The notes: generated by a model not told the origin, from the letters alone. 64,000 bases of DNA from Platynereis dumerilii (GCA_026936325.1 JAPTHN010000014.1:26457348-26521347); one strand, 5' to 3'. Positions 35,648 to 45,100 are shown, numbered from the stretch's first letter. Numbers and translations: made by a program.

Positions 35648-35957
35648 CTCTGATATGTTTTAGGCAAACAGTCAATAATATGGATAGTGTCTTTAGGTTG
35701 TCCTTGGCAATCTTCCTCCTTCTTGTACTTCCAACTTGTCTATCGGCCAACAGTCGAATGACTCCGGCATCCTTTCTGAGCTTCCTTTTATAATATTTGC
35801 TCAGCTCAATCCTTTCTTGTAGTAAATTGAGGGCCAGTTCTGACAAAATGTTGATTTGTGCAGTAGTAGATGTTGATATCAAAGCACCAGCCTGTTCTTT
35901 AGATACAGGGTCAGCTAGTAATTCCAAGAAGTGAATGTGTCTCATGATATGCTCCAT
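35640..35957 (-). CDS. Polinton small helical protein of unknown function
   Basis: 105 codons from the ATG at 35957. The frame is open further upstream but without a better ATG. Mostly predicted helix: ISTSTTAQINILSELALNLL, then a basic stretch (YKRKLRKDAGVIRLLADRQV) and STRRRKIAKDNLKTLSILL near the C-terminus. It sits directly downstream of the packaging ATPase in the same orientation and overlaps the next start. Compact helical proteins are common in this gene cluster of Polintons and the related adintoviruses. I assign no function. Confidence 0.55.
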   Translation of the reverse strand: MEHIMRHIHFLELLADPVSKEQAGALISTSTTAQINILSELALNLLQERIELSKYYKRKLRKDAGVIRLLADRQVGSTRRRKIAKDNLKTLSILLTVCLKHIRDG

Positions 35958-36004
35958 TCTGAGGCTCAGTACCAAATGGCAACACTGCTGTTTGTTGTTG
36001 CTAT

Positions 36005-36628
36005 TTATTTTGGCAGATAAACCACAGTGTCCTCATCAGGGAATATACAGGTTCTCAGTGCATACTTATTATCTGGGTGAACAATTAGGTACCCATATGG
36101 TCTTTCCACAGCTTTATTATAGCCATCCATAAAGTAGTCCCCTTTCCCAGGGTACATCTGAGAAGCTAGTGTTTTAATCTGTTGGGCACTTCTGCTATTT
36201 TTGAACAAACAGAAGCAATCTGTGTTGAGGCCTATCTCTCTTATGTGTTGATTTGGATGGAACAGGTTTTGTAATGTGAGAACCGTGCTGCAATGTGCAT
36301 GATGCGAAGTCACACAGAATATTTTTGAAATCTCTTCATTTATCATGTGCATAAAATCATCAATTATCAAAAGGGTCTCTCCTCTGTTTTCTCTCCACCA
36401 TTCAGTCAGCTCATCATTGGTTGGTATGCTTTTTCTGAACTCAACAGTACCCTCTAAATCTTCATAGCCATCTGACCATGTTGAATAGCAATATAAAATT
36501 CTAGCAGGGGGTGGTTGAAACATTTTCTCTGCCTCCAATATCATTCTTTTAATGAATTCCGATTTGCCTGACCGGCTTCTGCCTACCACAAGAAAATTTG
36601 TGGGCATTTTAAAGGGTAAAGTGCACAT
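36005..36628 (-). CDS. Polinton genome-packaging ATPase (FtsK/HerA, A32-like)
   Basis: 207 codons from the ATG at 36628. The Walker A loop GRSRSGKS is at residues 16-23 and the Walker B strand TLLIIDD at 85-91, followed by a sensor-like VTSHHAHCSTVLTLQN. Size and motif spacing match the A32/HerA-type packaging ATPases that drive DNA into capsids in Polintons, virophages, adintoviruses and poxviruses. It lies just downstream of the major capsid gene, the usual morphogenesis cluster. The frame is open throughout. Confidence 0.9.
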   Translation of the reverse strand: MCTLPFKMPTNFLVVGRSRSGKSEFIKRMILEAEKMFQPPPARILYCYSTWSDGYEDLEGTVEFRKSIPTNDELTEWWRENRGETLLIIDDFMHMINEEISKIFCVTSHHAHCSTVLTLQNLFHPNQHIREIGLNTDCFCLFKNSRSAQQIKTLASQMYPGKGDYFMDGYNKAVERPYGYLIVHPDNKYALRTCIFPDEDTVVYLPK

Positions 36629-36651
36629 CTTGATGGCTAATTGAGAAATGA

Positions 36652-38082
36652 TTACATTTCATATATGGCCCTACTTTTATCCATCTTTATCCCTCCAGGG
36701 AATTTTGCATACACAATGACACACATTCCTTCATTCAAGGCCTCATCAAACCTTAATGAAATGGACATGTTCCCCATCTTTTGAGTCTGTAAAGATTCAT
36801 TCCACTCCTCATGAAATCTGTACAGAGTGAAGCCTTTTGGATAGGCCATTCTGGCAATTGGGTTAACTTTTTCTTGACAAATACCATTTAGTGTTTGGTA
36901 TGCTTCAATATAGTTTCCTTCCTCTGGCTTTGCACCATACTTTGGTTGCAGAGGATCAATACCCATTGGCTGACCATCCACTGTTACTCCTATGAAATTT
37001 AGTTTGGCATTTTCAAAAAAGAATGGGTCATCATCATAGGAGGAGCCATTCTGGGCACTGTCTTTCACCATACCTATGATTATTTCTGAAGGAATCCTCC
37101 CTTGGAAAGGATCATTAATTGACCCAGAATACACCCCCTTACCAAGTGTAAATTTCTTCACTTCTGTTTTGGTGTAAGGAAACATGGCAGGTTTTGTAGC
37201 CATGATTTCGGAGTGTGCTATAGCTATTTCTGGTGCAATGTTGACAGTGCATACAGAAAGGGAAGCCTTTGTTATAACAAGCTTATAATCTGGTTTTGGT
37301 TCTCTCATGGGTGAGAATAGACAGAATTGATCTTTACTTCTGTGTAAAGTAACTGAAAGTGGAACTCCATTTGGAATTAAATTAGGAATTTCCATCACAG
37401 AGGAACACAGTGGTCCTGAAAGATCCACTTCCCTGGATTTGTCAAACAATATTCCTCTCTTATAAGATGATGTTTCTTTTTTGGAAACAGCCCAGGCAAA
37501 TTCATATTTCTCTGTCTCTTCAAAGAACCCTTGACTCTGAAGAGCCACTTTTTCTTCTGCTTTAGTCATTAGAAGGGCTTTTAGGTATGCCTCATAAGGG
37601 TAGCAGTCATCCGAATTGGTCAAAATCTTGTCCTGCAAGGCTATATCTACCCTTGACCAGAGACTATTCATGATATTGTTTACTGGATGTACCATATCAG
37701 CTTTGTAATCATCCCCTTGTGAAGTAGCTGGCTCATCTCCCTGAGGCTTGTCCTCAGGAGGGTTACCTTCTGACCCCCCCTGTGATGTCCCCTTTGCCCT
37801 CAAGGCAGCTATCTTTGCCTTTTCTTCTTCTTCAATAAATGATACAAGGGGTGACCCATCTTTGTGCACTATCTTACAAGTCACATGTAATTTGGTTTTC
37901 CTCAAGTCTAAATAAGCTCCACTATTATTTGGTATTCTAAATTGGATAACTCCTTGGGTACTGAAGTCATTCACTGGATAATAAGTAATGCACCTGGCCT
38001 GTTTTACCCCAGAGTCATGGACAGGTTTATCAAATATGGATAACTCCTCAGGATAAGCCAGTTCATTCACTGTTTCCGCCAT
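36652..38082 (-). CDS. Polinton major capsid protein (double jelly-roll)
   Basis: 476 codons from the ATG at 38082. It is of the type often annotated as F54H12.2-like in animals, which is the Polinton major capsid. Recognisable segments are SLWSRVDIALQDKILTNSDD followed by YPYEAYLKALL (about residues 146-175), the HSEIMATKPAMFPYTKTEV region (about 310) and the C-terminal MSISLRFDEALNEGMCVIVY. An acidic, low-complexity insert (residues ~85-125) carries KPQGDEPATSQGDD. Family members form the hexagonal capsomers of an icosahedral shell. The start overlaps the stop of the preceding basic-protein frame by about 16 bases. Confidence 0.88.
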   Translation of the reverse strand: MAETVNELAYPEELSIFDKPVHDSGVKQARCITYYPVNDFSTQGVIQFRIPNNSGAYLDLRKTKLHVTCKIVHKDGSPLVSFIEEEEKAKIAALRAKGTSQGGSEGNPPEDKPQGDEPATSQGDDYKADMVHPVNNIMNSLWSRVDIALQDKILTNSDDCYPYEAYLKALLMTKAEEKVALQSQGFFEETEKYEFAWAVSKKETSSYKRGILFDKSREVDLSGPLCSSVMEIPNLIPNGVPLSVTLHRSKDQFCLFSPMREPKPDYKLVITKASLSVCTVNIAPEIAIAHSEIMATKPAMFPYTKTEVKKFTLGKGVYSGSINDPFQGRIPSEIIIGMVKDSAQNGSSYDDDPFFFENAKLNFIGVTVDGQPMGIDPLQPKYGAKPEEGNYIEAYQTLNGICQEKVNPIARMAYPKGFTLYRFHEEWNESLQTQKMGNMSISLRFDEALNEGMCVIVYAKFPGGIKMDKSRAIYEM

Positions 38083-38483
38083 TTTGGATTGAAGATATCT
38101 TTAGCTTCCTTCACCTCTGATTTAGCTTTTCTCTTTACAGAGCTCCTTCCTCTCTGAGTGTTAGTGCTAGACTGACTCAAGTTTTTGGTGTTCTCCTTTA
38201 TATCCTCTTTCAAGTCAGACTCCGCTCTTTTGGTGGCTGCCTCAGCTGGTATAACAACTTGTAACTTTGGCATATCTTCCTTTGACTTCCTCTTGGTATC
38301 AATTACAATCAAATTGGTTTTTCCACTCTTCTTGATGACCTTTGACCCTCCTTCAGCTTGTCTCCTGAAGTGTTCCAGAACAGCCTTGTAGTCCAGAGAA
38401 GCCATTGTTACGATGTTTACAGGTTGTCTGTTCAGGTATAAATGAAGGCTTTTCTCTTGTGTGTCCAAATATATAGAGGCCAT
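38067..38483 (-). CDS. Polinton basic protein
   Basis: 138 codons from the ATG at 38483, which overlaps the penton stop in a TAATG arrangement. The N-terminus (MASIYLDTQEKSLHLYLN) is moderately hydrophobic; the rest is lysine/serine-rich (KKSGKTN, RGRSSVKRKAKSEVKEAKD) and ends NPKWRKQ. Position between minor and major capsid genes and basic charge suggest a core or DNA-condensing protein, by analogy with adenovirus core proteins. That is inference; I recognise no domain. Confidence 0.55.
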   Translation of the reverse strand: MASIYLDTQEKSLHLYLNRQPVNIVTMASLDYKAVLEHFRRQAEGGSKVIKKSGKTNLIVIDTKRKSKEDMPKLQVVIPAEAATKRAESDLKEDIKENTKNLSQSSTNTQRGRSSVKRKAKSEVKEAKDIFNPKWRKQ

Positions 38484-38893
38484 TATTTCTTCCTCAGGTG
38501 AAGTGTGCAGACGGTCCAACCATTTCTAAACTTTGGTCTTTCTCCATTGTGGTCCAATATAGAGATTTCAATGGTTCGCATTGATTTCACACTGATTGGT
38601 ACATAACGAGGAGTGGGGATGAAAAGTGAATTACCAGCTCTATAATAGGATTTGAATAATCTATATAGCACTGGTTTTTGTACAGAATCTACTATGCTTT
38701 CTGCACAAATGTTACTGTACAAAGTAACAAACTGTGGGTAGTATTTTGGCTTCATAGTTGGAAGATCTATATCCAGAATAGCAATTTCCCATTCACCATC
38801 CAGCTCCAAGGTTGTACCAAGATCAATTCTGAAATTGTCTGCAGCATTGTCCGGGAAGGGTACTTTGATCCCGCTGTTTCCATAGATGTACAT
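38483..38893 (-). CDS. Polinton minor capsid (penton-like, single jelly-roll)
   Basis: 136 codons from the ATG at 38893. Residues ~20-45 read FRIDLGTTLELDGEWEIAIL, the characteristic first strands of Polinton/adintovirus penton proteins, and the C-terminal part carries RTIEISILDHNGERPKFRNG. Known family members occupy the capsid vertices. It is shorter than many family members. It sits between integrase and the basic protein in the same orientation. Confidence 0.75.
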   Translation of the reverse strand: MYIYGNSGIKVPFPDNAADNFRIDLGTTLELDGEWEIAILDIDLPTMKPKYYPQFVTLYSNICAESIVDSVQKPVLYRLFKSYYRAGNSLFIPTPRYVPISVKSMRTIEISILDHNGERPKFRNGWTVCTLHLRKK

Positions 38894-40062
38894 TATTCAA
38901 TGTCTTTCAATTCCTTTGCTTTAATCCAAGAGTCAAATTCTGGTCCGTAACCTTTCCACCGTACGAGTGCCTCTCTGGTTCCTTTCCTTCTGCGGTATCT
39001 GAGCACTTTCTCCACCTTATATACCCCCTCATCCTTGGCCAGCTGTAGCTCCTGCTCATAGAAACTCGATTTGATCTCTTCACCATTCAAATCCACCAAT
39101 TTGTACCTTGGAGGATGAGAGGCCACTCTTTTGTCTACCACAAACAATTCATCTGTCCATGTTTGTTCATACCCTTTTTTGAAAGGGGTTCTCTCTGTTG
39201 GGATTCTCACTTTGTCACCTATTTGAAACTTGTAAATGATAGGTGTTTTTTCCCTCTTCAATTCTGTTGGGAGATATAGTTTTTCATACAATTCCTGCTG
39301 GTTGTCTTTTGTGACTTTATTGGGAGCCATCTTGAGAAAAGAATGTCTGCTGTTGTTGTAGGCCTGTACAATGTCCTGAAGGTGGTCAATATAATTTAAA
39401 GTCTGATGTTTGGTAAAGTATCTGAATATTCGACCTTTTATTGTCCTTATGACTCTTTCTGCATAATTTGCATGGTACAAATTATATGCAATGAAATGGG
39501 TCACATCCTGGTTCTTGAAAAACTGCTGTACAACTTTCCCTGTATATTCTTTCCCTGAAATTCAATAAAGTGTTTTATAAGCATTTGATAGTGCTATTAT
39601 TATAAAAGTGGTTTTGGTAATGTGAAAACATTCACCTTGATCTGTCCTGATGACCTGTGGTTTCCTTCCTTCCTTGAAAATTTTTTTCATTGCTCCTACC
39701 ATCTCTTCAGGAGTCTTTTTTTTGAGAGGTTGGATCCACAAATATCTCGAGAACAGGTCAATAAAGACTGCCAGATATTTGTATCCTTTGTTGTATCCAC
39801 CAATTTTGTCCAAGATCATAAGATCTGAATCCCATTGTTCATCCATTTTTCCCACTATAATTGACTCTCTCTTAAACTTGTCATTGTAAGGTTTATGTAA
39901 GCTATATGTCTCTTCATCCTTCAGCCATTTCTTGACATCTTTGTATCTGAGCCTCTGAGGATTTCCATCAGTTTTTATGGCATTCCATAAAGCAGTAATT
40001 CCTCCATAGCTGCCGGCCCTCTTGGGGTCATAATATATCCTTTCAAGATAATTGTTAGACAT
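38893..40062 (-). CDS. Polinton integrase (rve family, C-terminal chromodomain)
   Basis: Coding lies in two adjoining reading segments. Between them is a short stretch that looks like a small intron; a break is the alternative. The first segment starts at the ATG at 40062 and has the retroviral-type integrase core (acidic residues in QWDSDLMIL and RTDQG, with YLAVFIDLFSRYLWIQPLK between). The second carries HANYAERVIRTIKGRIF with the expected glutamate, the C-terminal IGDKVRIP region, and a chromodomain YKVEKVLRYRRRKG followed by LVRWKGYGPEFDSW. The enzyme joins the element's ends to host DNA with 6-bp stagger; the chromodomain may guide it to modified histones. Confidence 0.9.
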
Positions 40063-40306
40063 TATTGAGAACTATTTTGTTCCTTTTGATGGTGGGATTA
40101 GGTAGTAAAAATCCAATTGAGGAAGATAAGAGTCCAATCCAGACTTCGTTATGTTGCTGGCTGATGCTCAGGTTGATGATACAGGTAATTACAACAATGT
40201 ACAGTATTATGACCTGGCTGAAGAAAACCACTTCATTCTTTGGTACTTTAACACCAAGAACTCGCCAAGACTCCTGATGAGTGGAGGATGCTGTGTCCTC
40301 TTCCAT
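40055..40306 (-). CDS. Polinton small membrane protein
   Basis: 83 codons from the ATG at 40306; its stop overlaps the integrase ATG (ATGTCTAA). Two hydrophobic segments: VVFFSQVIILYIVVITCIIN (residues ~26-45) and VWIGLLSSSIGFLLPNP (residues ~56-72), separated by a short polar turn. A second segment ending in LLPNP/LLPSP is, as I recall, a recurrent feature of small hypothetical proteins in Polintons and adintoviruses. Its role (entry, release or envelope-like membrane) is unknown. The overlap and composition argue it is real. Confidence 0.55.
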   Translation of the reverse strand: MEEDTASSTHQESWRVLGVKVPKNEVVFFSQVIILYIVVITCIINLSISQQHNEVWIGLLSSSIGFLLPNPTIKRNKIVLNNV

Positions 40307-40348
40307 GACCAGATAACAAATGACAACAATGTATTGGGTTCAAAGTAT

Positions 40349-40732
40349 TTATTCATTACAAAAACATACAATGGAAAACTTGAATCTGAATGGTTTTGCT
40401 GCATCCAAGTTTTCATCCTCAGTGTAAGTAAAAATTGTCTCTGGGTTAATTGAAGTAGTCTTCCTCATTGAAATTATAATGTCTTCTTGGAGGTCCGGGT
40501 GACTTATGGTGATGCATGCCTTGTCTTCTTGACAATGTCCTTGGAATGCTCTTCCCAACACTTGCTTGAACATATTTCTCAGTTCTCTCTCAAATGTAAT
40601 CAGTCTGGTGAGTAAATGATGACCACAATCGAGCTTCTCTGGTTCAAAAAGTACATAGAAGATCCTTTCATGGAGTCCAAAAAACTTATTAAAGTCTTCA
40701 GACAATTGTTGAATCTTGAAAGGTGTCTCCAT
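40349..40732 (-). CDS. Stand-alone relative of the polymerase N-terminal domain
   Basis: 127 codons from the ATG at 40732. Residues ~50-115 (ELRNMFKQVLGRAFQGHCQE, DKACITISHPDLQEDIIISM and DENLDAAKPFRFKF) align by eye with residues ~115-195 of the DNA polymerase in the same element (QLRGMFEEVVERALRDHGHE, DRASIVIQHNDLRRDIVIHM, DESLNIDNSFQINF). It is on the opposite strand, so it is a duplicated domain rather than a read-through. Its start lies within the last 35 bases of the CARD frame. A regulatory, decoy or replication-complex role is possible; function unknown. Confidence 0.7.
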   Translation of the reverse strand: METPFKIQQLSEDFNKFFGLHERIFYVLFEPEKLDCGHHLLTRLITFERELRNMFKQVLGRAFQGHCQEDKACITISHPDLQEDIIISMRKTTSINPETIFTYTEDENLDAAKPFRFKFSIVCFCNE

Positions 40733-40994
40733 CTTGAAGTAGGATGGCCAAATCTTCCCTTCCAGTCTTCTTCAGGGCTTGCACGAATACGTCAAATGCT
40801 CTTGGTCCACTTCTATGAAGAGCCTCCAAAAATGCCCAACTTCTTTCGGAAGGCTTTTCAAACAATATATCTTCAACGGCAGTCTTGCTGAACAGTTTTT
40901 CTTGGTACATAAAATTCAGTACTGCAGTAAATGGTGTCTCAGATGCAATTCTGACCCAGTTTCTTCTTATTATATCCTTGTGTTGCTTCTGCAT
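40698..40994 (-). CDS. CARD (caspase recruitment domain) protein of the Polinton
   Basis: 98 codons from the ATG at 40994 (the frame is open further upstream, but this ATG begins the domain). Residues 1-86 cover a whole CARD: MQKQHKDIIRRNWVRI (helix 1), TAVLNFMYQEKLFSKTAVEDI (helices 2-3), SERSWAFLEALHRSGPRAFD (helices 4-5) and VFVQALKKTGREDLAILL (helices 5-6). The GPRAFDVFVQAL-KKTG-LA-LL end is the hallmark of CARDs in RAIDD and caspases 2 and 9. CARDs bind each other in apoptosis and inflammasome signalling, so a viral-type copy could block or rewire host cell death. It stands in the early-like minus-strand group beside the polymerase promoter. Capture from a host gene is inferred. Confidence 0.75.
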   Translation of the reverse strand: MQKQHKDIIRRNWVRIASETPFTAVLNFMYQEKLFSKTAVEDILFEKPSERSWAFLEALHRSGPRAFDVFVQALKKTGREDLAILLQDGDTFQDSTIV

Positions 40995-41032
40995 GTGTGA
41001 TGTATAAAGTGATTGGTGGCCAAATGAAATTC

Positions 41033-41048
41033 TGAATTTATACAGCCA
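41033..41048 (-). promoter_or_regulatory. TATA-like box upstream of the CARD frame
   Basis: On the minus strand GCTGTATAAATTC lies about 45 bases before the ATG at 40994. Confidence 0.45.
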
Positions 41049-41377
41049 AAAGCTGACCAGATACCCCCTACCGGGTGTTTCTATAACTAAAGGCATGAAT
41101 GTGAACATGTTGTGACATGTCCAGGCTATTTTTAGATTATTCAGCCAGGTCTGGCTATTTTTAGATTATTCAGCCAGTGGAAATCTACTGTTTTCCAAAA
41201 TGATACAAAAATAGAACAGATGTCAATCAGACCATCAAATGTCTTGTTCAATTATTCATAAGTTCAAATCAAAACAGACACATGCAGATCATTTTGACAG
41301 AATTTATTCATATTTGACATTTATTAATATCAATTTGACATTTTCACAAATACATCAATTTATACACACAATGACAT

Positions 41378-41767
41378 TTACTTCATTCCATATTCCTTAC
41401 ACAAAATATCAAACATTTCAACTACATTTTGTCTTTGTAATGTAAGTCCTTTTTTTCTGGAAAATATTTTCTGTCCATCTTCGGCCCTGTACACATATCT
41501 TAAATCCACACTGCCGGAAGGATCACATCGGATTGTCCAATAATCATTGAAATCGTGCTCCCACACATCCTTGTTTTGAAATGCTCTTTCGATGTCAAAT
41601 CTTATATCCAACAAATGGGAAACCTCCTTTTCATGTAACCAAACACCGCATTGTGTTGCCCGGTCATCTATGAACTGCCGTATATGAAGTCTGGTAATAT
41701 TGTTAAAAGTGTTCATCTGAAGTTTTACATTGTCCCTCAAGGTGTAGTCAAACTGTTTTCCGGCCAT
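41378..41767 (-). CDS. Polinton PC4-like protein, two repeats
   Basis: 129 codons from the ATG at 41767. Two halves each resemble the PC4 (p15 coactivator) single-stranded-DNA-binding fold: residues ~12-55 (VKLQMNTFNNITRLHIRQFI then GVWLHEKEVSHLL) and ~76-124 (YWTIRCDPSGSVDLRYVYRA then SRKKGLTLQRQNVVEMFDIL). Each shows the strand-strand-IR/LR-strand, KKGLxL turn and closing helix of PC4. PC4 proteins bind melted DNA and assist transcription or replication. The gene diverges from the polymerase gene, fitting an early replication or transcription role. Similarity is by eye. Confidence 0.6.
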   Translation of the reverse strand: MAGKQFDYTLRDNVKLQMNTFNNITRLHIRQFIDDRATQCGVWLHEKEVSHLLDIRFDIERAFQNKDVWEHDFNDYWTIRCDPSGSVDLRYVYRAEDGQKIFSRKKGLTLQRQNVVEMFDILCKEYGMK

Positions 41768-42135
41768 GGCGATGCTTGCTCTGATGCAAGTGGTTGAATG
41801 AATCTTTCCAAGAGACTGGTCCTTTTATACCCCTCAAGCCGCCCCCTTATTATTGCACCATTTTAGGTCATACCCATATTGCACAACTATTGCACAACAA
41901 TTGCAACTATTGCGCAATAATCACATGATGCAATTGTGCTATTTTTAGATCTATGAGTCATGTGTTGCAGTCTGTGGTGCAATACAGCTATTTTTACATC
42001 CGGGGATTTACAGGCTGTGGTGCAATAGACCACCCCCCCTTCTGGCCAGCAATAGGCCACTCCCTCTTCTGGCCACTATAAAGCAGGTCCAGCAGGCTGC
42101 CACTTCATTCCTGACAGAGTCAGAGCCTGATCAAC
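41768..42135. promoter_or_regulatory. Bidirectional promoter between polymerase and PC4-like gene
   Basis: A TATAAAA box on the minus strand (41823-41829) stands about 55 bases before the PC4-like ATG, and TATAAAG on the plus strand (42077-42083) about 55 bases before the polymerase ATG. Between them are repeated TTGCACAA/TTGCAA words with one perfect ATTGCGCAAT (41909-41918), and a repeated CTATTTTTA phrase. Confidence 0.7.
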
Positions 42136-45100
42136 ATGGCAAAGAGACAACTTTCTTCAAATGACATTGAGTCTTTTGAAAAGTCACCAAGACTTGATGA
42201 AGACCTGATGAATGCAGATGATGAAGACATGCAGCATACTGAACAAGAAGACATGCATGAACAGGGGCAGCATACTGAACAAGGGCAGCATACTGAACAA
42301 GAAGACATGCACGAACAAGGGCAGCATACTGAACAGAATGCAGATCAGCCCATGGATGCCCTGCCCTACAGAATTGAAGAAAGCAGAGACATCATGCCAA
42401 GAAAATATGGCTACGAAGAAAGAATGTTCAAAGTGAAGTTTCAAAAGGAGTACATGGGTAGAAGACTGGTGGATGTGCAGCAGCAATTAAGAGGAATGTT
42501 CGAAGAAGTGGTGGAGAGAGCCTTAAGAGACCATGGACATGAAGACCGAGCCAGTATTGTGATACAACACAATGACCTAAGGAGGGACATTGTAATTCAC
42601 ATGAGAAAGAACAGAGACATTTCGGCAGACACCATCATGAACAGAATAGAAAAAATTCTTCAATCGGATGAAAGCCTGAACATTGACAACAGCTTTCAAA
42701 TAAATTTTGGATTATTGAGGACAGACAAAGGTGGTGGTGGAGGATGGAAAGCAATAACAAACACAGACATCAAGGACAAGAACAACACATTGATCAAGAA
42801 GAAGTGCATCACAGTTATTCCAGAAATTCCTGATGATGAGACTTGTGCAGCAAGAGCCATAGTTATGTGTGTGGCAAAGTTGAACAATGATCCACAGTTG
42901 AAAAATTTGCAGGCAATGAGCAGAGCACATAAACTTGGTCAGAATACACAAAAAGGAAGAGCCTTGGGATTACTGAAACAAGTCGGACTACCAGAAGATA
43001 GACCAGTGGAAATACGAGAATTCCACAAGTTTGAAAACCATTTGGATATACAGATCATTGTCTTGGATGTAGCAGTGGGATATGACATCATATATGCCGG
43101 AGAAACAAGAGAGAGGAAGATATTTTTGTTGAAAGAAGGAGAACATTTCCATTCCATTACAAACATTCATGCATTATTTGCCAAAAAGGAGGTGTGCACA
43201 ACATGTTTGAAATTTTACACCCGCAGACTTAAACATCATTGTGATTTGAAATGTCACATTTGTGACAGGAGAGAATGTGAATGGGAAAACAAGACTTACT
43301 GTTCGGACTGTAACAGAATGTGCAGAAATACAGACTGTTATGAGGTTCACAAACAGACAACACTATACAAGCAAGGAGACAAGAAGGGAGAAGACAAGCC
43401 ATCATTATGTCAGATGCAGTACAAGTGCAAAGACTGTAACAAATTATTGGATGTCACCAAAAGATCAAAAGAGGAGCACAAGTGTGGAGAATGGTTATGC
43501 CTTTGTTGTCAAGAATATGTGGTCGGAGAACATTTATGTTATATGAGGGCAGCCGAACCAAAGAAGCCAAGGGGAAAATTTATTTTCTTTGACTTTGAGG
43601 CAACCCAGGATGAGACATGGCAATGTGACAGTGGGTATAACAACAAGAGAAGAGACAATTGTGAAAATTGTGAAGATGATTACACATGTTCATCATGTAG
43701 AAAATGTAGAAATTGTAAACTGTGGTACTGTGGACTTAAACAACATTTACCAAATATGGTAGTTGCCCAAACAAAATGTGATTCATGCAATGATGATGAC
43801 ACACATTGTGAATCATGTGGAATCAAATGTGTGGACCACGGAAAGGAAGAGAATTGTGGAGAATGTTACAAAAAGGAAGTGACTTTCAAAGGATTTGATA
43901 CGGTAGACAACTTTGGAAAATGGTTGTTCAGAGAAGGCCACAAGGGGGCAACATGTATTGGACACAACGGAAAAGGATATGATTACATGTTTATTTTAAA
44001 TTACTTGTTGACAAATGGATTATTTCCACAAGTGACATGGACTGGAACAAAAATTATGTACATGCAAGTATACAATTCCTTAGACATCCGATTTGTAGAT
44101 TCCTTTTCTTTCCTTCCAATGGCACTAAGTAAACTTCCAAAGACATTAGGTTTATCAACAGGGTTGAAAAAGGGAGACTTTCCACATAGATTCAACACCA
44201 GAGTAAATTTCAATCGAAGACATTTTCCTCAATACCCTGACAGAACTTATTATGGAGAAGGTTTAGATACGGATTGGTATGAGTCAATGACAGGTCCTTA
44301 TGACATGCATGAGGACATGTTAAGTTATTGTAAGAATGATGTAGTGATTTTGAGGGAAGCATGCCTGAAATTCAGAAGTCTCATTCAGGAGGTAACATCG
44401 ATAGAAACAGAAGATGGTGTCCAAAATGTAGACCCTTTTTCCCAGGTGACAATTGCATCAACATGCATGCAAATTTACAGGCAAAATTTTTTGAAAGAAA
44501 GATATGAGGCAGTGGGGATGGATGGTCAAGAAATTGTTGTAGAAAAAAAAGGTGGAAATTTTTATCATAATGGTGAACAAGTGCCTTTGGGTGAAATGGA
44601 GGGAAAAACATTTCAAAATTCAGACATTCCCCACATACCACCTCAGGGATATGTAGCCAGGCATAACCACAGTTACAAGTCAATTCAGTGGTTAGAATAT
44701 ATTTCGGCAAGCAGTAATGTATTTATTGAACATGCAAGAAATGTGGGAGAACATAAAATTGGCAATTACAGAGTAGATGGGTATGACAGAAGAAACAATG
44801 TCATATATGAATTTAATGGGTGCAGATGGCATGCATGCCCCAAATGTTTTCCAGATAGAAAAGCAAAAGACCCTCAGACGGGGCAGACCATGGATGAGAT
44901 ATACGACCAGACAATCAAGAGGGAAGAATATTTGAGAAAGAGGGTACAGGATGTTAGAGTAATTTGGGAGTGTCAATATGACCTGATGGTGAGGACAAGT
45001 GGTGATATTGCAAGTTTTGTGGATAAAGTAGATGTGCCAGAGAGATTAGTGATAAGAGATGCCTTCTTTGGAGGAAGGGTGAATGCAGTGAAATTGCATT

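Noticed and set aside
35307-35793. Plus-strand frames opposite the lysine-rich Polinton gene
   Set aside because: Serine/cysteine/phenylalanine-rich mirror images of the minus-strand gene's K/E/T-rich codons.
40151-40453. 100-codon plus-strand frame over the membrane-protein and polymerase-domain genes
   Set aside because: Runs against the compact overlapping minus-strand cluster and has no recognisable motif.
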